In this document: positions 56,096-64,000 of the stretch, in pieces | How positions within the stretch are numbered: position 1 is the first letter of the stretch | Layout of the letters: each line of letters begins with the position of its first letter | Assembly (NCBI GenBank): GCA_012064385.1 | Contig: QRDG01001522.1 | Location: 124,001-188,000, forward strand | Length of the DNA stretch: 64,000 bases | Reading direction: 5' to 3' | Source: Puccinellia tenuiflora | Lineage: Eukaryota > Streptophyta > Magnoliopsida > Poales > Poaceae | Position numbers and translations under genes: made by a program | The notes under the pieces: model-generated | The model's input: only the letters and a program-made list of their open reading frames with translations | Told to the model about the DNA's origin: nothing | Database searches by the model: none

Positions 56096-56433
56096 TTTAG
56101 CCATCCATCTTGCATCCAACGGCCAGCTAGCTAGCAATGTTTCCTGCCCCACCCACCAAATTTCCGCGCGCGCGCACAAAATTTCGTACCCTCATATACG
56201 CCCAAACTTCCCCTCCCTAAAAACCCTCCGTATCGAAATTTCCCCCTCCTCTCTCGTCTCCTCCCAAACCCTAGCTCGCCGTCCCGGTCTTCTACCTTGC
56301 CGTGTAGCCTACCGTCCCGGTCGTCCACCTCACCGGTCTGGTCTCCGACCTCACCGTGAAGCTCGCCATCCCAGTCTTCCACCTCCCATGTAGCTCGTCG
56401 TCCCGGTCTTCCACCTCGCCAAGATCTGCACCT

Positions 56434-56700
56434 CGCCGTCCAGGTCGCCGCCAAAGTCTGCCACCTCGCCGTCCAGGTCGCCGCGAAGATCTGCCCCTCG
56501 CCGTCCAGGTCGGCGACAAGGTCTGCCACCTCGCCGTCTAGATTGCCGCCAAGATCTGCCACATCACCGTCCAGGTAGCCGTCAAGATCTGCCACCTTGC
56601 AATCCAGGCCGCCGCCAAGATCTGCCTCCTCGCCATCCAGGTCACCGCCAACATCTGCCTCCTCGCCGTCCAGGTCGCCGCCAAGATCTTCCTCCTCGTC
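56434..56700. repeat. 33 bp minisatellite in the CACTA-2 leader
   Basis: About eight copies of a 33 bp unit (CGCCGTCCAGGTCGCCGCCA...) in a GC-rich leader; 33 is a multiple of three, so frames stay open on both strands. Degenerate related sequence extends left to about 56270. The rest of 56096-57086 has no gene I can support. Confidence 0.92.
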
Positions 56701-58196
56701 GTCCAGCTCGTAGGTCGTCCACCTCCTCAACAACCTCGCAGGTCATCAAGGTCTCCCACCTCGATGCCACGAGTAAAGGTTCCCGCCATCCAAAGCAGTA
56801 AGAAATAGGCCCTAATGCCAAGAGGCAACCTTGAGAGTATTATTTCCAGTTTAATGCCTGCCACCAGTCATGGTCTCTTTGATGCTTGTTTCCTGCACAT
56901 GTTTGTTTAATTGCCTGTTTGGTGCTTCTATTTGATGAGTTCCTATGGTCAACGTTTGCTTATTTTCCAGCTTGTATTAGGCTTAAGATCAGTTTAGCGC
57001 ATGTATCAGTCCTACATCCTACCAGTTCTATATTTTAGAACAGAAAATACACCCCATGTTTGTAGCTAACTTTGAGCTCTTTATTCATGTTAGAACCACA
57101 AACAAAACCTGCTGCAATTCGCAACCGCAAGCGCGTCAATGCGGATATAGTTGACGGCACAACACCGGAGACTCCGATAGTAAAGAAAAAGATCAAACCG
57201 ACTCCGCCAGTAGTATCTATAGCTGCGTCGCCACGAGTAACAAGGGCTGTACATCATAGGACCAATCATGCAGCTTCTGATGCTCAAGGGAAGCTACCAG
57301 CCCACAAAGCGAAGAAGGCAGATGCCGAACTAAAGCGGCCAGTGGTCCAAGCCGAGGAGGCAGCTCCCCAAGGCCAGAAGGAAGCTGCCAAAGGCGAGCA
57401 AGCAGTAGATAGGGGAATCAACATGGGAAATGAGGTGGACATGGTGTCCAAAGGAGGGAGGTTGAGAATTTTTATTCCTCCAGGAAAGCTAAGGCCAGCG
57501 GACTCAAAGATTGCTTCCATGTATACTGCTGTGTGTTCAATAGCTGTGAATGAGGTTGTCCCTATCCTCCCCCATTGGAAAGTGTACAAGGATAGGACAG
57601 AAATATTTTCTGCCTACGCCTGCCATGTGTCTGTAAGTTTTGCAACCCAACTTTCTAGTTCTTGCTGTTCATAAAACTGAAGAATGCTCTTTCTTTTGTT
57701 TCAGTCAAAATTTATTTTGAACCTCGAAGACCCCTCGATTCGTCAATCTCGTCTAATGAATCTCAAGAATCGTACAAGACAATGATGCTATATGCTGAAG
57801 CGCATGTTTTTTGGACAAGGCTACGGTTTTACGGACACCTCCTGAGGAAGTGAAACACATGAGCGAAGCTGATTGGTGCAAGTTAGTCGATAACTGGTCC
57901 ACTCCTGAGAAACAGGTCTTGTCTTTGTTCACTCAACCTTGCCACTGTTTCAATTCAATAATCTGGACTATAGCTAATCTGTTTATACTCTTCGTTTCTG
58001 TAGACGGCTTGTACGAAAGCCATCATGAGTAGACAGGCCGTCCAGTTCCCTCGTGCCATAGGTTCTCATAGCTATGAGGTTTGCTACAACATGGGGGAAG
58101 GCGCCTTTGAATTGTTCAAAGCTACGCACAACACCAAGAATCATAGTTTCACTTCGCTTGTGGACAGAGCAATTGTAAGTCCCTCAGTATTCTGTA

Positions 58197-59453
58197 TGTG
58201 GCACCCCGATCCGGATGATCGAGTCACCCCATATACCAGTTCCAGAAACACTGGATATATGTCAACTTGATAAACAAAGGCATAACCAAATACATACATA
58301 GGGCTCCGAGTTCGGACATACATAAGGTTACACCATGGGGGTGAGGCTCCAGCGCTCGTGCAACATGCGCACACAACAGTATGTACATTATTTATCCAAC
58401 ATTGAGCCTCTAGCGGAAGTCATAGCGGAAACGTAGATAGCGTGGCGATAGCGGCCTTATTCCACGGGGTCTTGCCTGGGATACGGGTTCCTAGTTCTCG
58501 TACAGCGGGTACTCGGCGTCGGGAGCAACGGAGTCTGGCCACATGAGAAGCCAGGTAAGTACTTGAAGTACTCGCAAGTCATTAGCTTAAAACCAAGCAA
58601 GGTCTATCTATATGGCATGGCATAAGTTCGGAAAGTAGCATGGCATGAGTTGGGTTACAAGGGGGGGAGTCCAAGCTTAACGGTTGGACATAACTTACCT
58701 ACTTACCTTTGAAGGGGTGTTTCATGTTACCAAGTGAGATTTCATTTCCCACTTGACAACTCATAACCACAACTAGGCATCCAAGCCTCTAGCCAACTCT
58801 GGCTTACTCTTTCCGTTGTCACTTGTTTGCTAGTCTCATCTTAATAATTTCCCCATGTTCGACTGGACTGACTCTTAGTGTGACCCGACCCAAACATCGT
58901 CCCATAACCTAGGGACAAGGCTAGATTCTAGATTTACACTCTCGAGAGGTTGCAACATTTACCCATACGCTGAAGTCTAGGTTTGTACCGCCGGTACCGA
59001 AGTACTTAGAACCCATCATGGCGACAGCACAAACCCACACTTCCACCACCGTTTACTCCACCCGGACACTCCCTGTGTAGCCACCGACACATCCCTGGGA
59101 CCACGTCTTATGACGAAGTGAATCCGGCACGTCCCCAACGAATGAGCGACGCCTAGCTCCGGAACCTTCGCAAGACTAGCCCCGACCACAAAGGTAACCG
59201 ACTATACTTGCCAAAAGGGTGGCGTCAAAGGAGGCTAGATAGAATACTCGGCCATGGTTCGCCCACGTGAATGACGCATGGTGTGCTGGTGTGTTTGGTG
59301 AGTGGCACCATGTGACTCAATCTAGTCGAGGGAGGTGGTTATCTTCTTAGTCAAATTCTTATCTCAGTTTCCAACATGATTCAAGCAACACAAGCACAAA
59401 ACAACAGTAGCACAGAATAACATAATACTTGTAAGCATAGATAACAACGTCAC

Positions 59454-59509
<56 letters not shown>

Positions 59510-62026
59510 CCGGGTGACTGTGGCGGGCAACCCGGCCGGTGTCACTCGGGGGTTAGTGTTCACAGAATAGTAGCATAATATTTCAAACGGATGACGGTGG
59601 CGGGCAACCCGGCCGGTGTCACCGTAAAAGAGTGAACCAAAAAGCACTCATAAGAAGGAGAGAGCATCCATTCCACTCGAGGGTTATCTCGACGTGGTGT
59701 CAGCAATCTCGGCAAAAAGAACCAGATGGAAAGTCAGCTCCCAAGCGTCGCAGTCCGGGTGGTCTATGCCAACCATATTTGACGGAGGGACAAGGCAAAT
59801 AACTCTTTTGGCAAATGCCCCCAACTCCGAGGATCATAAGACGACATTCGTCTGTTCCTCACCTCGGCGAAGAGGAAAATCCAAACAAAGCCTCGCAAGC
59901 GCGAGACGCACAGTTGTAATGTTTTTCCCCATTCCTTCGACTGAGGCGGTTCCTCTGGCCATTGTCTAGGGGACGGGAGTGAGGCACATATAAGCAATTG
60001 TAAAGTGATACAACAATTCAAAATGCAATATGGCATGTGAGGTGCAATATCAATCCACTTGAGCAACAGATTTAAATTCTAGGGTTCGACCAAGTTTGAG
60101 ATTGAGTTAATGGCTTGCCTTCGGGTTCGGGAGCAACTCCTATTTCGTCGGGAAGGTCGGAATCTATCCAAAGGAACACGAGATAGCGTCAAATACCCCT
60201 CTTAGGTCATAGAATAAAATCCAAAGGAGATAAATTCCCAAAATTCCTTTTCTGGTCCCAATGGGCAGATAATTCCAAAACAAAGCCAGCAAAATTGGTT
60301 TCACATTTTTCTGAACAGTTTTGAGGGAGATATTGCCTTCCAAAGTCTAACCAAAAATCTGTCTGTTTTTAACAGAAAATAAACAGAAAACGATTTGAAA
60401 AGATTAAAAACCTGACCGTGGGTCCCACCAGTCAGTGCCTACCCGAAACGTTTTCTTTCTCTCGGAAGCGGGAAACAGAGCGGAGGGGGTGGTGCCGGCT
60501 CCGGCGAGCTTACCGGCGACGGTTGGCTGCGGCTAGGGCGAGGGAGAGGGGTGGAAGAGGAAGCAGGGCATCTCGGGAGGGGTGGCGCAGCCTGTCCGCG
60601 AACTCACGGTCCACGACGAGCACGCACAGCACCCGGGCGTCTTCTCCGGCGGGGGTGGCTTCGGGTTGATGATGGACTCGTCGATTCCGGCCACCAACTA
60701 CCCCGGCGAGCTCGACATCGGCATCGTGGAGGTCTGTGGAGGCTCTGGGTGGAGGGAAACGACCAGGGGGAGGCTGGGGTGTGCGAATCGACTGGGGAGC
60801 GGTGCGGCTCGGGTGGTTGCGATTCCGGCGAGGGGTGGCTCCTCCGGACTCGAGGCTGGGGCAGAGGGTGCTGGGTGGAGTGGGAGTGGTGGTGCGGCGA
60901 CGGAATGGTGCTGGGGTGGCCGTTTTATAGGGTTTTCGTGCGGCGGCCGGAGTTATGGCGTGGTGAGGTGTCGGCCATGGTGTGGAGGCGATGGTGGACG
61001 GTGTGTCGCGGGAGCGCTGGCACAGGGGACGCACGCGGCACAGGAGGTGGTCAGTGGAGGCGCGTGGGGCGGCGGAGGCGTTGACGAGAGGGCCCCCGGC
61101 GAGCACAGGGTTTGGACGGCGCGTCGGCTAGCGCTTGGCGCATGCTGCGGCCGCCGTGCTGGGGCTCCTCCGGCGACGCGTGGTGCAGGGGAGGTGGAGA
61201 GAGGGCGAGGGGTGCGGGAAGGCAAGCTGGGGCGCGAGGGAGAGCCAAACGGCGGCGACCAAAATCGGGCGGCGCCCCACGGCCATGCCCATGCCGGTCT
61301 GGGCATGTCCAGGGCATGCCAATATCGGCATTGGCGCCGATCTCACAGCTCCGGGATCCAAATGGGATGTGGTTTGCGTCACTCCGCGCCAAATTTCAAG
61401 ATCTACAACTTTGCCAATCAAACTTTTTGCAAAAACGAAAGTTGGTCCGACCAAAAGCTTTGAAAAACAGTACTGGTCAAAAAAGGAATGTGCAGTTTGG
61501 GCAAGCAAAACATTTTTGTTTTGGCTAAGATTTTACCCAGAGGTGTAGGTATGCATTGTGCTGGTGTCTAGGTATTCCCCTCCCTCTGAAAAATTCATTT
61601 GTCTGGTTTTTGAAAATCTATAAGTTTTAGGCAGTAACTTGCCTAGAGAAAAGGTCAAACATTTTCTTAACAAGGTGTCAAATATTTTTCCAAAATTGGG
61701 TTGCATATAGCCTAGGGATCATTCCCTAATTTTTGTAGAATTTTTGGAGACACAGAAATAGGGGGTCCTTTGGAAGGCCAAATAAAAGTGAATTCCCAAA
61801 AGAGAAAAGAATTCTCCCAAATCAAATATTGACCAAGGTCAAAATCATAAACACCAGCACCAAGTGGGAGGGAAAATAAAGGGCACAAGACCCCACTTGA
61901 CTTCAACAGATTTGAAAGTTTCAAGATTCAGAAAAATTTCCTGCGGTTTAAAACCAAACGCATTTTAAATAACGGAATAAGGCTTTTTGGGAAAATTTCA
62001 AAAAGGCCAAAATCCAGGGTGTTACA
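58197..62026 (-). mobile_element. Solo LTR (3830 bp), probably of a Tekay-like chromovirus
   Basis: TGTGGCACCCC...GGGTGTTACA with a perfect CTGTA duplication at 58192-58196 and 62027-62031 and no internal region, so it arose by LTR-LTR recombination. Minus orientation is inferred: inverted, it starts TGTAACACCC like the chromovirus LTR (TGTAACAGCCCC), is of equal length and has its GC-rich island at the same relative place (61330-60480). Open frames in that island, on both strands, are not supported as genes. No gene is seen. Confidence 0.9.
59454..59508. repeat. (AAT)n microsatellite in the solo LTR
   Basis: About 18 perfect AAT triplets. Just right of it the direct repeat GTGGCGGGCAACCCGGCCGG occurs twice (about 59520 and 59598). 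Confidence 0.97.
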
Positions 62027-62855
62027 CTGTACATCTCTAGAATCAACAGTTTAGCTCAAATGCTTCTTCTAGGTACCTTCTGAGGTATACCTTTGTAAAT
62101 TCTGCTGCAAACTCCTGCCGTCGGCTCTTTCACCTATGCTTTTCATCTGATAGTTCATGTACATGCATGCTTACTTGCTTGTCATCTGCTAGTTCACCTA
62201 TCCTTGTGATTGGCTATTTTAATGTATGTTCTGTACATGCTTGTCCTTCTATTTTCAGCTATGTTCCTTACAAGCTAGTTCAGCTGTTGTTGCATCTATG
62301 CTTGTATATGCAGATCCTACGCTAGCGTGCTGAAAATCTATGTTCTGTACAAGCTTGTTGTCTATCATTTTTCATCCATGTTCCTTACATGATTGCCATC
62401 TGCTATTTCATATCAATGTTCCTTACAAGCTAGTTCAATTGCTATTTCATCTTATGCTTTCACATGCTTTATAGGCTGAAATTAAACAGAAGATGGCAGA
62501 AACTACTTCAGCGGATGGCATTGTGAAGGAACTTCTTTCTGCCACCGAAGCTGTCGCTGATGTGCTCTCCCGGGGCAATCAAAAGCCTACTTTCCTAAAT
62601 AGCCGTATAAGAGCAACAAAGTCTCAGCTTCAACTTCAACTTGATTGTGAGAGAAAAGGGAGGCAAGAACTGTAGTCGGTAGTTGATGAGTTGAAGCAGG
62701 CAAAGGAACAAGCCGATGCAGAAAGGATCAAGTATCAACAAGAATTGCACCATATGAACAAGGAACAAGAAACTATGAGGAAGGCTCAACAATTGTGCAA
62801 TACCCTTACTGACCAGATGTTGGCTAAAGGTCCTTTGAGAGACGGAACTAAGTAG

Positions 62856-63783
62856 CCCTTCGTGAGAACCTTTGCAAACTCGTGTGTTTTTGGTAAGTCT
62901 TCGTGAGGCCGTTTTTTGGTGCCCTTCGTGAGTCTTAAACTGTATCTTGTCAGTGCTTGTCAACCACTTGTTGTATGTTGAACTGTAGAAAATGGCCTTG
63001 ATGCCTATGTTGGTGAGCAAGGTTGTGACCTCTTATTTCGAATTTGTGTATTTTCTGCATGTGTTGGGTTTGCTCTGCTGTGAAAACTAGTAGGACAAGA
63101 ATTTTACATGCGTCTCGACCGCCAAAATGGCCATTTGCACCACGACAAAACGGAATCGTCGTGAGAAGGTGATGTCACAAAAGTAAACGCGACGGAAGCA
63201 TTTCGTCGTGGCACAAGACACGTGGAGCCATATGGTTGGTCCAGGTGTCGCCTTCTGATTGTATGGAAACCGCGACGGATACATTACGTCACGATTACTG
63301 ATGATGTCAGTATCTGCACCGTGACAAAATGAAAATCGACACAAATTTCCCTGCCATGTGGAACATTGTGGACAGCCCACGTGGCGTCCTCTGATTCGAG
63401 CCCGCGCGCGACGAAGCCCATAAAAATGTCGAGGGACGCATGACGTCATCTCAAGCGCGTGACGGTCACAATTCATCACGGACAAGTGACATCAGCAAAC
63501 GACGGTAACGGCCGTTGGAAACACCGCCTGCCACGTGTCAAGGGTCGCGAAGGGAAAAAAATGTCACGCCTTACTGGGCCTTATACCGGGTCGTCCAGTT
63601 GCTCGCGATGAAATACTAATCGTCGAGGATCCCCCACGATGTTTCCGGGGCAACAAAATAGTCGCAGATTGGTCTATGACACTCGATCGCTGACTTTTTT
63701 TTCGTCGCGCAAAATGTGGCGGATGAGGTGGAGCGACATTTTGGAGCTCATCCGCCACGTTATTGAAACGTCGCTGATCGCGG
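62856..63783. mobile_element. CACTA-2 3' flank and right subterminal region
   Basis: No gene. From about 63100 the sequence is dense in short motifs CGTCGTG, CGCGACGGA, TGACGTCA-like and their complements, as expected of CACTA subterminal repeats. A perfect 12 bp stem GTGGCGGATGAG/CTCATCCGCCAC lies at 63716-63727 and 63747-63758, close to the terminus. Confidence 0.75.
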
Positions 63784-63797
63784 GATTTTTAGTAGTG

Positions 63798-64000
63798 ATT
63801 CCATTTCACGGTTGCTTGTCAGTGCGGAGATGCCTCTGCTGTTCGATTTGTTACTATGTTATTCACGGGGTTCTAGTGCCTATAAGAAAGACCAGTATGC
63901 GTCCCTATGTATGATCGGTTAATTAGTGTTACTGTTGAGGATTGATATCTAATAGTGTGTTATTCCTTTCCTTAACTATGTACTTCAACATGAGCAACTT
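63798..64000. other. Unassigned flank right of CACTA-2
   Basis: AT-moderate sequence with no open frame or repeat that I recognise. Whether its first three bases (ATT) are a CACTA target duplication cannot be tested because the left end is missing. Confidence 0.5.

Larger units (their letters stand above)
57087..62855 (+). pseudogene. CACTA-2 Transposase_24-type gene, four exons, interrupted
   Basis: Exons by consensus: 57087-57632, 57705-57915, 58004-58174 and 62475-62855; upstream exons are possible. The first is basic with KKKIKPTPP, then RLRIFIPPGKLRPADSKIA and PILPHWKVY, typical of plant Ptta/En/Spm transposase proteins. Exon 2 starts SKFILNLEDPSIRQ but contains a stop and frameshift before EADWCKLVDNWSTPEKQ. 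Exon 3 has ACTKAIMSRQAVQFPRAIGS. Exon 4 is a coiled coil with a TAG at 62673-62675 and ends at 62855. Proteins of this class accompany TNP2 transposases in CACTA elements and may bind subterminal repeats. The solo LTR lies in intron 3. Confidence 0.75.
56096..63797 (+). mobile_element. CACTA-2: En/Spm-type transposon, left end not found
   Basis: The right terminus is GATTTTTAGTAGTG (63784-63797), the inverse of a CACTACTAAAAATC end, preceded by subterminal repeats rich in CGTCGTG and CGACG. The gene inside belongs to the Transposase_24 (Ptta/En/Spm) family. No CACTA start is visible at the junction with the tandem repeat near 56096, and no TNP2 gene is present. Either the left part was deleted or the true left end is outside the window and the tandem array is internal to it. 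The family differs from CACTA-1. Split by the solo LTR at 58197-62026. Confidence 0.75.

Noticed and set aside
56131..56733. Minus-strand 200-residue ORF with Leu-Asp-Gly-Glu repeats
   Set aside because: By-product of the 33 bp minisatellite, which keeps all three-fold frames open; no start context or conservation evidence.
60510..61550. Several open frames of 100-290 residues in the solo LTR
   Set aside because: Present on both strands in the GC-rich island, low-complexity Arg/Gly/Pro products, no domain; LTR sequence.
1..64000. Search by eye for a host gene, tRNA, rRNA or telomeric repeat
   Set aside because: Every recognisable coding segment belongs to a mobile element, and no cloverleaf, rRNA or TTTAGGG run was seen; covariance-model searches would be needed to exclude small RNAs.

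Overview
The window is pure transposon sequence from a large plant genome. Grass-type features all point to a pooid cereal relative, most likely Triticeae: a Stowaway MITE with CTCCCTCCGT ends, CACTA transposons with hairpin-rich ends, an Athila-like non-autonomous retroelement with a tRNA-Asp-type primer site, a chromodomain Gypsy element and Tat-lineage Gypsy elements. The species assignment is inference. I found no host gene, rRNA, tRNA or CRISPR array. Every protein recognised belongs to a mobile element and nearly all are broken.

Layout. The substrate is an array of a ~650 bp tandem repeat (blocks 1-1523, 33502-33849 and 55024-56095), split by two nests of insertions. Left nest, outermost to innermost: a non-autonomous Athila-like LTR element (1857-33501, preceded by a truncated stub of a second copy at 1524-1856); in its 3' LTR a chromovirus (8302-33028, target duplication TGTTC); in the RNase H region of that pol a Tat-lineage Gypsy element, here Tat-1 (14824-27513, near-perfect duplication GCAAC/ACAAC). 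Right nest: a Stowaway MITE (33850-55023, TA duplication); in it a second copy of the same Tat family on the minus strand, Tat-2 (33940-54936, CATAC duplication); in that a 9.3 kb CACTA transposon, CACTA-1 (35169-44457, GCG duplication). Right of the array lies CACTA-2 (56096-63797), which has a right terminus but no visible left terminus. A 3.8 kb solo LTR (58197-62026, CTGTA duplication) sits in an intron of its gene. The last 200 bases are unassigned.

How the genes work. The chromovirus and Tat elements carry gag, protease, reverse transcriptase, RNase H and integrase. Tat elements have a degenerate Ty3-type RNase H followed by an archaeal-type RNase H. Both Tat copies also carry, downstream of pol and on the opposite strand, a five-exon gene with its own TATA box and a putative-gypsy-type-transposon (Transposase_28) domain. 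CACTA-1 encodes a TNP2 transposase and a second protein resembling a catalytically dead Ulp1 protease; CACTA-2 retains only a Transposase_24 (Ptta/En/Spm) gene.

Best candidates for something undescribed: (1) the spliced antisense gene of the Tat family, whose third intron holds five ~100 bp tandem units, each with a near copy of the element's polypurine tract; (2) a perfect 80 bp palindrome in the CACTA-1 transposase leader, with two imperfect 80 bp copies upstream of its second gene; (3) a 154 bp inverted duplication at the 3' end of that second gene, which would give self-complementary RNA; (4) an internal island of CACTA-1 terminal repeats between its two genes.
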